From Streptomyces sp. 846.5 (GTDB lineage Bacteria > Actinomycetota > Actinomycetes > Streptomycetales > Streptomycetaceae): DNA of 64,000 nt. Shown here one piece after another: positions 46,175 to 55,073 of the stretch (its first letter is position 1; each line of letters opens with the position of its first letter). Where the stretch lies: positions 2,186,555 to 2,250,554 of the forward strand of contig NZ_SOBN01000001.1 in the NCBI RefSeq assembly GCF_004365705.1, written 5' to 3'. The notes under the pieces were generated by a model. It searched no databases. It was not told where the DNA came from and was given only the letters and a program-made list of their open reading frames with translations. The translations under genes and the position numbers were made by a program.

Positions 46175-46552
46175 TCAGACGTTGAAGCCGAGCGCCCGCA
46201 GCTGGTCGCGGCCGTCGTCGGTGATCTTGTCCGGGCCCCACGGCGGCATCCAGACCCAGTTGATCCGCAGATCCTGGACCAGTCCGTCGGTGGCGGTACG
46301 GGCCTGGTCCTCGATCACGTCGGTCAGCGGGCAGGCCGCCGAGGTCAGCGTCATGTCGATGGTGGCGACGTCGCTCTCGTCGATGTGGACGCCGTAGATC
46401 AGGCCCAGGTTGACCACGTCGATGCCCAGTTCCGGGTCGACGACGTCCAGCAGGGCCTCCATCAGGTCGTCCACGGCGACGGTGCCGGCCGTGGTCCCGA
46501 CGAAGGTGCTCTCCTCGACTGCCTCAGCAGGAGGGGTTTCGATGTCGCTCAT
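46175..46552 (-). CDS. sufT: SufT-like DUF59 (MIP18) iron-sulfur assembly factor
   Basis: A 125-residue protein whose DUF59 core spans about residues 28-110: LMEALLDVVDPELGIDVVNLGLIYGV, TIDMTLTSAACPLTDVIEDQ (the conserved cysteine, about 71) and VWMPPWGPDKITDDGR. DUF59 proteins help deliver or mature Fe-S clusters. It is the last gene of the suf operon; its ATG overlaps the sufU stop (ATGA), and AAGGAGAG lies upstream. A 26-residue Glu/Thr-rich N-terminal extension precedes the domain. Confidence 0.9.
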   Translation of the reverse strand: MSDIETPPAEAVEESTFVGTTAGTVAVDDLMEALLDVVDPELGIDVVNLGLIYGVHIDESDVATIDMTLTSAACPLTDVIEDQARTATDGLVQDLRINWVWMPPWGPDKITDDGRDQLRALGFNV

Positions 46553-47004
46553 GCGCTCTCCTTGACGGGGGTCCCGGCCAGCGCCTGCGCGGTGGCGTCC
46601 TTCCAGGCCATCCAGCTGAGCAGGGCGCACTTGACGCGCGCCGGGTACTTGGAGACCCCGGCGAACGCGATGGCGTCCTCCAGCAGCTCCTCGTCGCCCT
46701 CGGACTGGCCCTTGCTCTGCATCAGTTCCAGGAACGCCTCCTGGACCTGCTGCGCCTCCCCGATCTGCTTCCCGACCAGCAGGTCGTTCAGCACGGACGC
46801 GCTCGCCTGGCTGATCGAGCAGCCCTGCGAGTCGTACGAGATGTCGGCGACGGTGCTGCCGTCCAGCCGCACCCGCAGGGTGATCTCGTCACCGCAGGTG
46901 GGGTTGACATGGTGCACCTCGGCGTCGCCGTCCCGCAGGCCCTTGCCGTGGGGGTGCTTGTAGTGGTCCAGGATGATCTCCTGGTACATCGAGTCCATCT
47001 TCAC
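46549..47004 (-). CDS. sufU: SufU zinc-dependent sulfurtransferase (IscU-like)
   Basis: A 151-residue partner of SufS that accepts persulfide sulfur for cluster assembly. The three conserved cysteines are visible in PTCGDEITL (about 37), SYDSQGCSISQASAS (about 62) and YPARVKCALLSWMA (about 128), with the zinc-ligand Asp in CGDE. MYQEIILDHYKHPHGKG at the N-terminus is typical. The SufU-specific insertion between the second and third cysteine is present. GTG 47004 is used; ATG 46998 is an alternative. It is 19 bp downstream of sufS. Confidence 0.94.
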   Translation of the reverse strand: MKMDSMYQEIILDHYKHPHGKGLRDGDAEVHHVNPTCGDEITLRVRLDGSTVADISYDSQGCSISQASASVLNDLLVGKQIGEAQQVQEAFLELMQSKGQSEGDEELLEDAIAFAGVSKYPARVKCALLSWMAWKDATAQALAGTPVKESA

Positions 47005-47023
47005 AGGGTCGTCATCTCCTCTC

Positions 47024-48313
47024 TCAGCCGAAGAAGTCGCGGACCGTGTGCAGCCCCTCGATCAGGGCGTCCACCTCCGCCTCGGTGGAGTACAGATAGA
47101 ACGACGCCCGCGTGGTCGCAGGAATTCCGTACCGCAGGCAGACCGGCCGGGCGCAGTGGTGGCCGACCCGGACCGCGATGCCCTGCTCGTCCAGCACCTG
47201 GCCGACGTCGTGCGGGTGGATGTCGCCCAGGGTGAAGGAGATCGCCGCGCCCCGGCCCTCGGCCGTGTCCGGGCCGATGATCTTCAGGTCGGGGACCTCC
47301 TGCAGCCGGCGCACCGCGTACTCGACGATCTCCCGCTCGTGCGCGGCGATGTTCTCCATGCCGATCGCGTTGAGGTAGTCGATCGCCGCGCCCAGGCCGA
47401 TGGCCTGGGAGATCGGCGGGGTGCCGGCCTCGAACTTGTGCGGCGCCGGGGCGTAGGTGGACGAGCTCATCGACACGGTCTCGATCATCTCGCCGCCGCC
47501 CAGGAACGGCGGCAGGTCCTCCAGCAGCTCCTGGCGGCCCCAGAGCACGCCGATGCCGGTCGGCGCCAGCATCTTGTGCCCGGTGAAGGCGACGAAGTCG
47601 GCCTCCAGCGCCTGCACGTCCAGCGGCATGTGCGGTGCGGCCTGCGAGGCGTCGATGACGACCAGCGCGCCGACGTCCTGGGCGCGGCGGACGATCGCCT
47701 CGGCCGGGTTGATGGTGCCCAGGATGTTGGAGACCAGCACGAAAGAGACGACCTTGGTCTTCTCGGTGATGATCTCGTCGATGTTGGAGAGGTCCAGCCG
47801 GCCGTCGTCGGTCAGCCCGAACCACTTCAGCTTGGCGCCGGTGCGCTGCGACAGCAGCTGCCACGGCACGATGTTGGAATGGTGCTCCATCTCCGTGATC
47901 ACGATCTCGGAGTCCGCGTCCACCCGGTAGGGCTCGTCGGCCCAGCCCAGCATGTTGGCGACCAGGTTGAGCGACTCGGAGGCGTTCTTGGTGAAGATCA
48001 CCTCGTCCCGGCTGGGCGCGTTGATGAAGGACGCGACCTTGTCACGGGCGCCCTCGTAGAGCGCCGTGGCCTCCTCGGCGAGCGTGTGCACGCCGCGGTG
48101 GACGTTGGCGTTGTGCTGCTCGTAGTAGGCGTTGATCGCGTCGAGCACCTGACGGGGCTTCTGCGAGGTCGCCGCGCTGTCCAGGTAGACCAGCGGCTTG
48201 CCGTCGTGCAGCACCCGCTGCAGGATCGGGAAGTCCTTGCGGATGGCGTCGGTGTCCAGCGCCGACGCCGCAGCGCCGGGGGCCACCAGGCCGGGACGAG
48301 GTGTATGGATCAC
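47024..48313 (-). CDS. sufS: Cysteine desulfurase SufS
   Basis: A group II PLP-dependent cysteine desulfurase (429 residues) that releases sulfur from cysteine for the SUF system. The motifs are YLDSAATSQKPRQVLDA (about residues 43-59), ITEMEHHSNIVPWQLL (about 142), the PLP lysine in AFTGHKMLAPTGIGVLWG (Lys about 246) and the catalytic cysteine in VRVGHHCARPVCLRYG (Cys about 386). An N-terminal extension of about 20 residues precedes the domain. Its GTG overlaps the sufC stop (GTGA). Confidence 0.95.
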   Translation of the reverse strand: MIHTPRPGLVAPGAAASALDTDAIRKDFPILQRVLHDGKPLVYLDSAATSQKPRQVLDAINAYYEQHNANVHRGVHTLAEEATALYEGARDKVASFINAPSRDEVIFTKNASESLNLVANMLGWADEPYRVDADSEIVITEMEHHSNIVPWQLLSQRTGAKLKWFGLTDDGRLDLSNIDEIITEKTKVVSFVLVSNILGTINPAEAIVRRAQDVGALVVIDASQAAPHMPLDVQALEADFVAFTGHKMLAPTGIGVLWGRQELLEDLPPFLGGGEMIETVSMSSSTYAPAPHKFEAGTPPISQAIGLGAAIDYLNAIGMENIAAHEREIVEYAVRRLQEVPDLKIIGPDTAEGRGAAISFTLGDIHPHDVGQVLDEQGIAVRVGHHCARPVCLRYGIPATTRASFYLYSTEAEVDALIEGLHTVRDFFG

Positions 48314-49074
48314 GCTGCTGCGCCGCCCTTCGCGTACTTCTCGTAGCCCTCGTTCTCGAGCTCGTCGGCGAGCTCCGGGCCGCCGGACTTGACGATCTTG
48401 CCCGCCGCGAAGACGTGCACGTAGTCGGGCTTGATGTAGCGCAGGATGCGCGTGTAGTGGGTGATCAGCAGGGTGCCAACCTCGCCGGTCGCGCGCACCC
48501 GGTTGACGCCCTCGGAGACGACGCGCAGGGCGTCGACGTCCAGGCCGGAGTCGGTCTCGTCCAGGATCGCGACCTTGGGCTTGAGCAGCTCCATCTGGAG
48601 GATCTCGTGGCGCTTCTTCTCGCCGCCGGAGAAGCCCTCGTTGACGTTGCGCTCGGCGAAGGACGGGTCCATCTGCAGGTCGGCCATGGCCGCCTTGACC
48701 TCCTTCACCCAGGTGCGGAGCTTGGGCGCCTCGCCGCGGACGGCGGTGGCGGAGGTGCGCAGGAAGTTGGAGATGGACACGCCGGGGATCTCCACCGGGT
48801 ACTGCATGGCCAGGAAGAGGCCCGCGCGGGCGCGCTCGTCCACGGTCATCGCCAGCACGTCCTCGCCGTCCAGGGTCACCGTGCCGCGGGTGATCGTGTA
48901 CTTGGGGTGGCCGGCGATGGAGTAGGCGAGGGTGGTCTTGCCGGAGCCGTTGGGGCCCATGATGGCGTGGGTCTCGCCCTGCTTCACCGTCAGGTCGACG
49001 CCGCTGAGGATCTCGCGGGGGCCGTTCTCGGTCTCGACGGTGACGTGCAGGTCGTTGATTTCAAGGGTTGCCAT
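48310..49074 (-). CDS. sufC: SufC ATPase of the SufBCD scaffold
   Basis: A 254-residue ABC-type ATPase that drives cluster assembly on SufB-SufD. The Walker A is GPNGSGKTT (residues 40-48), the Q-loop AMQYPVEIPGVS, the signature FSGGEKKRHEILQM (about 147-160) and the Walker B KVAILDETDSGLDVDAL (about 166-182); ETDSGLD is the SufC form. The H-loop lies in LLITHYTRIL. Start ATG 49074 is five bases after the Rieske gene stop. Confidence 0.95.
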   Translation of the reverse strand: MATLEINDLHVTVETENGPREILSGVDLTVKQGETHAIMGPNGSGKTTLAYSIAGHPKYTITRGTVTLDGEDVLAMTVDERARAGLFLAMQYPVEIPGVSISNFLRTSATAVRGEAPKLRTWVKEVKAAMADLQMDPSFAERNVNEGFSGGEKKRHEILQMELLKPKVAILDETDSGLDVDALRVVSEGVNRVRATGEVGTLLITHYTRILRYIKPDYVHVFAAGKIVKSGGPELADELENEGYEKYAKGGAAA

Positions 49075-49079
49075 GAGGC

Positions 49080-49397
49080 TCAGGACTCCTGGGTGACGGA
49101 GACGAGCACATCGTCCCCTTCGATCTTTACGGGGTACACGGGGACGGGCCGGGTGGCGGGCAGCCCGTTGGGCTTTCCGGTGCGCAGGTCGAAGCTCGAC
49201 CCGTGCAGCCAGCACTCGATGGAGCAGTCCTCCACCTCGCCCTCGGAGAGTGAGACATTGGCGTGCGAGCAGATGTCGTTGATCGCGAACACCTCGCCCT
49301 CGGTGCGCACCAGCGAGACCGGAGTGTCGCCGACGGTGACCCGCTTGGGGGTGTCGGCCTCCAGTTCGCTCAGCGCGGCGACTCGAACGAAGCTCAT
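49080..49397 (-). CDS. Rieske-type [2Fe-2S] ferredoxin in the suf operon
   Basis: A 105-residue soluble Rieske protein of the dioxygenase-ferredoxin/NirD type. The cluster-binding motifs are CSHANVSLSEG (CxH, about residues 43-53) and CWLHGSSFDLRTGKP (CxxH, about 62-76). Such a gene lies inside suf operons of many actinobacteria, where it may supply electrons or be an early cluster acceptor; its exact job is not established. The ATG overlaps the sufD stop (ATGA). Confidence 0.93.
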   Translation of the reverse strand: MSFVRVAALSELEADTPKRVTVGDTPVSLVRTEGEVFAINDICSHANVSLSEGEVEDCSIECWLHGSSFDLRTGKPNGLPATRPVPVYPVKIEGDDVLVSVTQES

Positions 49398-50635
49398 CCG
49401 ACCGACGCCTCCAGCTCGGCGTCGATCCGCTCGATCAGGCGCTCCTGCAGGTCGGGCAGGCCGATCTGCTGGACCAGCTCGGCGAAGAAGCCGCGGACCA
49501 CCAGGCGGCGCGCCTCGTCGGCCGGGATGCCACGGGACTGCAGGTAGAACAACTGCTCGTCGTCGAAGCGGCCGGTGGCTGAGGCGTGTCCGGCGCCGAC
49601 GATCTCGCCGGTCTCGATCTCCAGGTTGGGGACCGAGTCGACCCGCGCACCGTCGGTGAGGACCAGGTTGCGGTTGAGCTCGTAGGTGTCGGTGCCCTCG
49701 GCGGCGGCGCGGATCAGCACGTCGCCGATCCAGACCGCCCGCGCGTCCTTGCCCTGCAGCGCGCCCTTGTAGGCGACGTTGCTGCGGCAGTGCGGGGTGT
49801 CGTGGTCGATGAACAGCCGGTGCTCCAGGTGCTGGCCGGCGTCGGCGAAGTACAGCCCGTAGAGGTCGGCCTCGCCGCCGGTCGCGCCGTAGACCACCCG
49901 GGGGTGCAGCCGGACCAGGTCGCCGCCGAAGGTGACCACCACGGACTTGAACGAGGCGTCCCGGCCGACCAGCGCGGTGTGCTGGGCGACGTGGACGGCG
50001 GTGTCGTCCCAGTCCTGGATGGAGACCACGGTGAGCTTGGCGCCGTCGCCGATCAGGTACTCGACGTTGGCTGCCACCACGGCGTCGCCGGTGTGCTCGA
50101 TGACGACCAGCGCCTCGGCGAACGCGCCGAGCTCGATCACCTGGTGGCCGTAGGCGGTGCCGCCCTGGCCGTGCACGGTGATCCGGATCGGCTCGGTCAG
50201 CACGGTGTCGCGCGGGACCGAGACCAGACCGGCCTTCTCGAAGCTGCTGAAGGCCTGGGCGGCGACCCGGTCGACCGGCTTGCCGGCCCTGCCGACCCGC
50301 GGGTCGGTGCGGTCCACAGCCTCGACGACGACCCCGGCGGGGGCGCTGACGTCGACCTTGAGCGCCCCGTCGGTCGCCTCGGCGCTGCCGTCGTGCAGCC
50401 CGCGCAGCCGGTTCAGCGGGGTGAACCGCCAGTTCTCCTCGCGCCCGGTGGGCACGGCGAAGTCCGCGACGTCGTAGGAGTCGACGGCGTCCAGCCGGGC
50501 GTCGACCGGCTGGACGACGGCGACGGTGTCCCGGCCGGTGCCGGGACCGGCGAGCTGCGCGCCGGCCCCGGCCGTGCCGACCTCGATGGATCCCGCGGTG
50601 GTCGAGCCGCCAGGCGTGTTGGTGGCCTCAGCCAT
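49394..50635 (-). CDS. sufD: SufD subunit of the Fe-S scaffold
   Basis: A 413-residue beta-helical paralogue of SufB. The C-terminal conserved blocks are VWIGDVLIRAAAEGTDTYELNRNLVLTDGA (about residues 292-320), VDSVPNLEIETGEIVGAGHASATGRFDDEQLFYLQSRGI (about 322-360) and RRLVVRGFFAELV; the GHAS histidine is the one implicated in cluster formation. An N-terminal Gly/Ala/Thr-rich tail of about 40 residues is probably disordered. It is 76 bp downstream of sufB. Confidence 0.94.
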   Translation of the reverse strand: MAEATNTPGGSTTAGSIEVGTAGAGAQLAGPGTGRDTVAVVQPVDARLDAVDSYDVADFAVPTGREENWRFTPLNRLRGLHDGSAEATDGALKVDVSAPAGVVVEAVDRTDPRVGRAGKPVDRVAAQAFSSFEKAGLVSVPRDTVLTEPIRITVHGQGGTAYGHQVIELGAFAEALVVIEHTGDAVVAANVEYLIGDGAKLTVVSIQDWDDTAVHVAQHTALVGRDASFKSVVVTFGGDLVRLHPRVVYGATGGEADLYGLYFADAGQHLEHRLFIDHDTPHCRSNVAYKGALQGKDARAVWIGDVLIRAAAEGTDTYELNRNLVLTDGARVDSVPNLEIETGEIVGAGHASATGRFDDEQLFYLQSRGIPADEARRLVVRGFFAELVQQIGLPDLQERLIERIDAELEASVG

Positions 50636-50711
50636 TACTAGTACTGCTCTCTCTCGAACTCGGATGGAAGCGACGGTGCAGTTGGCAACGACGGTGCGCG
50701 GGGTGGACCGG

Positions 50712-52124
50712 TCAGCCGACCGAGCCCTCCATCTGCAGCTCGATCAGCCGGTTGAGCTCCAGCGCGTACTCCATCGGGAGCTCCTTGGCGATCGGCTCGA
50801 CGAAGCCGCGCACGATCATCGCCATCGCCTCGAACTCGGTCAGACCACGGCTCATCAGGTAGAAGAGCTGGTCCTCGCTGACCTTGGAGACCGTCGCCTC
50901 GTGGCCCATCGACACGTCGTCCTCGCGGACGTCGACGTAGGGGTAGGTGTCCGAGCGGGAGATGGTGTCCACCAGCAGCGCATCGCAGAGCACGTTGGAC
51001 TTGGCGCCCTTGGAGCCCTCGCCGATCTCGATCAGACCGCGGTAGGAGGTCCGGCCGCCGCCCCGCGCCACCGACTTGGAGACGATGTTGGAGGAGGTGT
51101 TCGGCGCCATGTGGACCATCTTGGCCCCGGCGTCCTGGTGCTGGCCGGCGCCGGCGAAGGCGATCGACAGGGTCTCGCCCTTGGCGTGCTCGCCCATCAG
51201 GTAGACGGCCGGGTACTTCATGGTGACCTTGGAGCCGATGTTGCCGTCGACCCACTCCATGGTCGCGCCCTCGTAGGCCACGGCCCGCTTGGTCACCAGG
51301 TTGTAGACGTTGTTCGACCAGTTCTGGATGGTCGTGTAGCGGCAGCGGCCGCCCTTCTTCACGATGATCTCGACCACGGCGCTGTGCAGCGAGTCCGAGG
51401 AGTAGATCGGGGCGGTGCAGCCCTCGACGTAGTGGACGTAGGCGTCCTCGTCGACGATGATCAGCGTCCGCTCGAACTGGCCCATGTTCTCGGTGTTGAT
51501 CCGGAAGTAGGCCTGCAGCGGGATGTCCACGCGCACGCCCTTCGGCACGTAGATGAACGAGCCGCCGGACCACACCGCGCTGTTCAGCGAGGCGAACTTG
51601 TTGTCGCCGACCGGGATGACCGTGCCGAAGTACTCCTGGAACAGCTCCGGGTGCTGCTTCAGCGCGGTGTCCGTGTCGAGGAAGATCACGCCCTGCTCCT
51701 CCAGATCCTCGCGGATCTGGTGGTACACGACCTCGGACTCGTACTGCGCCGCGACACCGGCGACCAGGCGCTGCTTCTCCGCCTCCGGGATGCCGAGCTT
51801 GTCGTAGGTGTTCTTGATGTCGGCGGGCAGGTCCTCCCAGGACTCCGCCTGCTTCTCGGTGGAGCGGACGAAGTACTTGATGTTGTCGAAGTCGATGCCG
51901 GAGAGGTCGGAACCCCAGGTCGGCATGGGCTTCTTGCCGAACAGCTTCAGACCCTTGAGGCGAAGGTTCAGCATCCACTCCGGCTCGGACTTCTTGGCCG
52001 AGATGTCGCGGACGACGGCCTCGGACAGACCGCGCTTGGCGGTAGCGCCTGCGGCGTCGGAGTCGGACCAGCCGAACTCGTAGGTGCCCAGGCCCTCAAG
52101 CTCCGGGTGAGCGGTGGTGGTCAT
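50712..52124 (-). CDS. sufB: SufB subunit of the Fe-S scaffold
   Basis: A 470-residue protein, the main cluster-building scaffold with SufC and SufD. Conserved blocks include [16 protein letters not shown] (about residues 47-62), [27 protein letters not shown] (about 168-195), [21 protein letters not shown] and [36 protein letters not shown] (about 385-420). No intein is present, unlike in many mycobacteria. ATG 52124 follows a strong gggagg ribosome site and overlaps the sufR stop. Confidence 0.96.
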   Translation of the reverse strand: MTTTAHPELEGLGTYEFGWSDSDAAGATAKRGLSEAVVRDISAKKSEPEWMLNLRLKGLKLFGKKPMPTWGSDLSGIDFDNIKYFVRSTEKQAESWEDLPADIKNTYDKLGIPEAEKQRLVAGVAAQYESEVVYHQIREDLEEQGVIFLDTDTALKQHPELFQEYFGTVIPVGDNKFASLNSAVWSGGSFIYVPKGVRVDIPLQAYFRINTENMGQFERTLIIVDEDAYVHYVEGCTAPIYSSDSLHSAVVEIIVKKGGRCRYTTIQNWSNNVYNLVTKRAVAYEGATMEWVDGNIGSKVTMKYPAVYLMGEHAKGETLSIAFAGAGQHQDAGAKMVHMAPNTSSNIVSKSVARGGGRTSYRGLIEIGEGSKGAKSNVLCDALLVDTISRSDTYPYVDVREDDVSMGHEATVSKVSEDQLFYLMSRGLTEFEAMAMIVRGFVEPIAKELPMEYALELNRLIELQMEGSVG

Positions 52125-52906
52125 ACGGGGTTCCTCCCGGAGACTGGTGAACTGGAGACTGCTGAACTGGTATCGGTGGCAGGCGGTGTGTGGACCGGGG
52201 TGGGCACAAAGGTCGTGCAGACCCCGTCGCCGTGGGCGATGGTGGCCAGCCGCTGCACATGGGTGCCCAGCAGCTGCGAGAAGACCTCGGTCTCGGCCTC
52301 GCAGAACTGCGGGAACTGCTCGGCGATGTGCGCGACCGGGCAGTGGTGCTGGCATAGCTGCTCTCCGAGAGGGGCACGCCGCACCGTGGCAGCGTACCCG
52401 TCGGCGGAGAGCACCCCGGCGAGCTTCTCGGTGGGGGTGAGCCCGTCGCCCTCGCCGAGCGCCTCGCGGTAGCGGTCCGCGTCCCGGGCCAGGCGGGCCC
52501 GGGCGAAGGCGGCCAGCGCGTCCCGGCCCGCCTCTCCGCCGCCCGCGGCCTCGGCGAGGAAGCGCAGGGCGTCGGCGGCGAGCTGGTCGTAGGCCTGGTA
52601 AAACGCGTCCCGGCCGGAGTCGGTGAGCAGGAAGACCTTGGCCGGGCGGCCACGGCCGCGGTGCCCGTACACCTTCTGCTCGCGGGCGGTGACCAGCCCG
52701 GCGGCGAGCAGGGAGTCCAGGTGGCGGCGGACCGCCGGCTGGGTGACGCCGAGCCGCTCGGCGAGGTCCGCGGCGCTGCTGGGGCCGTGGTCCAGAATGG
52801 AGCGGGCGACCCGCTCCCGCGAGGAGACCGCGGAGGGCATGGCAACAGAGGCGGTCGCCTCAACGACTGCCTCGGATCCCTCCTCGCGCTCCCGCATGTA
52901 TTTCAC
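52121..52906 (-). CDS. sufR: SufR-type Fe-S-sensing repressor of the suf operon
   Basis: A 261-residue ArsR/MarR-like winged-helix regulator. The HTH runs about residues 30-75 ([35 protein letters not shown]) with the wing in [18 protein letters not shown]. The C-terminal sensor has conserved cysteines in [22 protein letters not shown] (Cys185, Cys189, Cys202), the known cluster ligands of SufR. In this family the holo form represses suf and loss of the cluster derepresses it. GTG 52906 is used; ATG 52897 and ATG 52838 are alternatives, as none has a clear ribosome site. The stop overlaps sufB (ATGA), so regulator and operon are co-transcribed. Confidence 0.92.
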   Translation of the reverse strand: MKYMREREEGSEAVVEATASVAMPSAVSSRERVARSILDHGPSSAADLAERLGVTQPAVRRHLDSLLAAGLVTAREQKVYGHRGRGRPAKVFLLTDSGRDAFYQAYDQLAADALRFLAEAAGGGEAGRDALAAFARARLARDADRYREALGEGDGLTPTEKLAGVLSADGYAATVRRAPLGEQLCQHHCPVAHIAEQFPQFCEAETEVFSQLLGTHVQRLATIAHGDGVCTTFVPTPVHTPPATDTSSAVSSSPVSGRNPV

Positions 52907-52978
52907 AACGCCATTGTTGCTTAATTCATTCCGCCGGAACAACTTCCTTCCAGGAGCATCCGCTGTCTGATCAATCAC

Positions 52979-52997
52979 TAAGGATTGCCTAACCTCA
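52979..52997 (-). promoter_or_regulatory. Iron-box-like site (DmdR/IdeR type) upstream of sufR
   Basis: Read on the minus strand the site is TGAGGTTAGGCAATCCTTA, which matches 15 of 19 positions of the actinobacterial iron box TTAGGTTAGGCTAACCTAA. It lies about 75 bp upstream of the sufR start, and about 60 bp upstream of the divergent ABC transporter gene. A second palindrome TTCCG-c-CGGAA (52929-52939) lies between it and sufR. Confidence 0.6.
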
Positions 52998-53041
52998 CTC
53001 ATGCATTCGGCACCGGGTGCGGCGCGCCCCCGGCCGCTTCG

Positions 53042-53047
53042 TAGACT
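53042..53047 (+). promoter_or_regulatory. -10 element TAGACT of a probable leaderless promoter
   Basis: TAGACT ends seven bases before ATG 53055, and there is no ribosome site before that ATG. This spacing is what leaderless streptomycete transcripts show. Confidence 0.5.
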
Positions 53048-53054
53048 CGTCGCC

Positions 53055-54083
53055 ATGCAAACCACTGCTGCTGCCGTCGCGGTCACCGGCCTGGTCAAGC
53101 GGTACGGCGACAGGACGGCGGTGAACGGCCTCGATCTCACCGTGCCCCGGGGCGGCGTCACCGCCGTCCTCGGCCCCAACGGCGCGGGCAAGACCACCAC
53201 CATCGAGACCTGCGAGGGCTACCGTCGCGCCGACGCCGGCACGGTACGGGTGCTCGGCCTGGACCCGGGCGACCCGGCGCAGGCCGCGCAGCTGCGCCCG
53301 CGGATCGGCGTCATGCTCCAGTCCGGCGGCATCTACCCCGGCGCGCGCGCCCTGGAGATGCTCCGGCACACGGCGAAACTGCACGCCCACCCGCTGGACG
53401 TGGACGAGCTGGCGGCCCGCCTCGGCCTGGACTCCTGCGGCCGCACCGCCTACCGCCGCCTCTCCGGCGGCCAGCAGCAGCGCCTCGCGCTGGCCATGGC
53501 CGTGGTCGGCCGCCCGGAGCTGGTCTTCCTGGACGAGCCCACCGCCGGCCTGGACCCGCACGCCCGCCGCGCCACCTGGGACCTGGTCGGTGACCTGCGC
53601 CGGGACGGCGTCACCGTGGTGCTGACCACCCATCACATGGACGAGGCCGAGCAGCTCGCCGACCGGATCGCCATCGTGGACGGCGGCAGGGTCATCGCCG
53701 AGGGCGCCCCGGAGGAGCTGTGCCGCAGCGAGGCCGCCGACACGGTGCGCTTCCACGCCCGCCCGGGGCTGGACCTGGGGAGTCTGCTCAAGGCCCTGCC
53801 GGACGGCACCGCGGTCGCCGAGTCCACCCCCGGCGCCTACCTGGTCGAGGGCGCGGTCGACCCGCAGCTGCTGGCCACCCTCACCAGCTGGTGCGCCCAG
53901 TCCGGGGTGATGCCCGAACAGCTGGCGGTGGGCCGCCGCACCCTCGAAGACGTCTTCCTCGAACTCACCGGACGGGACCTCCGCTCATACTCCAACCACC
54001 CGGGGAGCGACCCCCCGTACCCCCACGTGAACCCGAGGATGGCGGGCCCTGGAGCGCAGCCCTCGCAAGGAGAGACCGAATGA
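53055..54083 (+). CDS. ABC transporter ATP-binding protein (DrrA/NodI-type exporter)
   Basis: A 342-residue ATPase of a two-gene exporter. The Walker A is GPNGAGKTT (residues 40-48), the Q-loop VMLQSGGIYPGA, the signature RLSGGQQQRLALAM (about 135-148), the Walker B LVFLDEPTAGLDPHARR (about 156-172) and the H-loop TTHHMDEAEQL. The usual C-terminus of this family is near FLELTGRDLR (about 311). Here about 30 extra residues (SNHPGSDPPYPH and onward) follow, encoded by a copy of the 40-bp interspersed repeat. The stop overlaps the permease ATG. The cargo is unknown. Confidence 0.93.
   Translation: MQTTAAAVAVTGLVKRYGDRTAVNGLDLTVPRGGVTAVLGPNGAGKTTTIETCEGYRRADAGTVRVLGLDPGDPAQAAQLRPRIGVMLQSGGIYPGARALEMLRHTAKLHAHPLDVDELAARLGLDSCGRTAYRRLSGGQQQRLALAMAVVGRPELVFLDEPTAGLDPHARRATWDLVGDLRRDGVTVVLTTHHMDEAEQLADRIAIVDGGRVIAEGAPEELCRSEAADTVRFHARPGLDLGSLLKALPDGTAVAESTPGAYLVEGAVDPQLLATLTSWCAQSGVMPEQLAVGRRTLEDVFLELTGRDLRSYSNHPGSDPPYPHVNPRMAGPGAQPSQGETE
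53988..54027 (+). repeat. 40-bp interspersed repeat, copy 2, inside the ABC ATPase gene
   Basis: It matches the intergenic copy at 12699-12738 at 37 of 40 positions, with 28 identical in a row. Here it is read in frame as YSNHPGSDPPYPH and forms most of the ATPase's C-terminal extension. Confidence 0.75.
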
Positions 54084-54850
54084 GCAGCACGAGCTACGCC
54101 CCGCAGCCGGGCGCGGCCCCCCTGGGCCGGATGCTCCGGGCGCAGACCGGCCTGGAGACCAGGATGCTGCTGCGCAACGGCGAGCAGCTGCTGCTCACCG
54201 TGGTCATCCCCAGCGTGCTGCTGGTGCTGTTCAGCGCGGTGGACATCGTCACCACCACCGGACCCGGGGCGCGGGTCGACTTCCTCGCGCCGGGGCTGCT
54301 CGCCCTGGCGGTGCTGTCGACGGCCTTCACCGGGCAGGCCATCGCCACCGGCTTCGAGCGCCGCTACGGCGTGCTCAAGCGCCTGGGCGCCAGCCCGCTG
54401 CCGCGCTGGGCGCTGATGACCGCCAAGACCGGAAGCGTGCTGGTCACCGAGGTACTCCAGGTGGCCCTGCTCTCGGCGATCGCGCTGCTGCTCGGCTGGC
54501 ATCCGCACGGCGACCCCGCCGCCGTGCTGCTGCTCCTGCTGCTGGGCACCGCCGGCTTCTCCGGCCTGGGCCTGCTGATGGCCGGCACGCTGCGGGCCGA
54601 GGCGACGCTGGCCGCCGCCAATCTGGTCTTCATCCTGCTGCTGCTGGCCGGCGGCGTGATCGTGCCGCTGGCCAAGTTCCCCGCAGGGGTGCGCCCGGTG
54701 CTGGAGGCCCTGCCGATCAGCGCCCTGTCGGACGGGCTGCGCGCGGTGCTGCAGCAGGGCTCCGCGATGCCCTGGGGCGATGTCGGCATCCTCGCCGCCT
54801 GGGCGGTCGTCGCGCTGGCCGCGGCGGCCCGGTTCTTCCGCTGGGAGTGA
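54080..54850 (+). CDS. ABC transporter permease (ABC-2 type)
   Basis: A 256-residue membrane protein with six predicted helices. Characteristic stretches are LLLTVVIPSVLLVLFSAVDIV (about residues 36-56), FLAPGLLALAVLSTAFTGQAIATGFERRYGVLKRLGASPLPR (about 70-111; the GFERRYGVLKRL coupling loop is typical of ABC-2 exporters), and LPISALSDGLRAVL near the end. The ATG overlaps the stop of the ATPase gene. Divergence from sufR, with an iron-box-like site between, raises the possibility of shared control. Confidence 0.9.
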   Translation: MSSTSYAPQPGAAPLGRMLRAQTGLETRMLLRNGEQLLLTVVIPSVLLVLFSAVDIVTTTGPGARVDFLAPGLLALAVLSTAFTGQAIATGFERRYGVLKRLGASPLPRWALMTAKTGSVLVTEVLQVALLSAIALLLGWHPHGDPAAVLLLLLLGTAGFSGLGLLMAGTLRAEATLAAANLVFILLLLAGGVIVPLAKFPAGVRPVLEALPISALSDGLRAVLQQGSAMPWGDVGILAAWAVVALAAAARFFRWE

Positions 54851-54941
54851 CACGGCGGCTTGTAACAGCCATGGCACAAAATCTGCGTCTGCCCGACCGA
54901 TCGCTCCGCTTTTCCTCGGTAATTGCCGGATTTTTGATGAA

Positions 54942-54969
54942 TTGACAACACTCCAGGGAATATTAAGCA
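54942..54969 (+). promoter_or_regulatory. Candidate promoter for the LADTG protein gene
   Basis: TTGACA (54942-54947) and TAAGCA (54964-54969) are 16 bp apart in the most A/T-rich part of this gap. The transcript would have a 5' leader of about 100 bases before GTG 55074. Confidence 0.45.
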
Positions 54970-55073
54970 TGTGTGATGCTCCTGTGGGGGAAGGTGCATC
55001 CTCTCCGGTCGTCAACGGCCGCCCCCAGGGCGTCCCCACCTGTTCCAGGCTCGACCGGAAAGTAAGGGAAGAC

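Noticed and set aside
52907-53003. Longer SufR starting at ATG 53003
   Set aside because: It would translate through the iron-box-like site and a palindrome, giving a non-homologous N-terminus; a start at 52906 or 52897 fits better.
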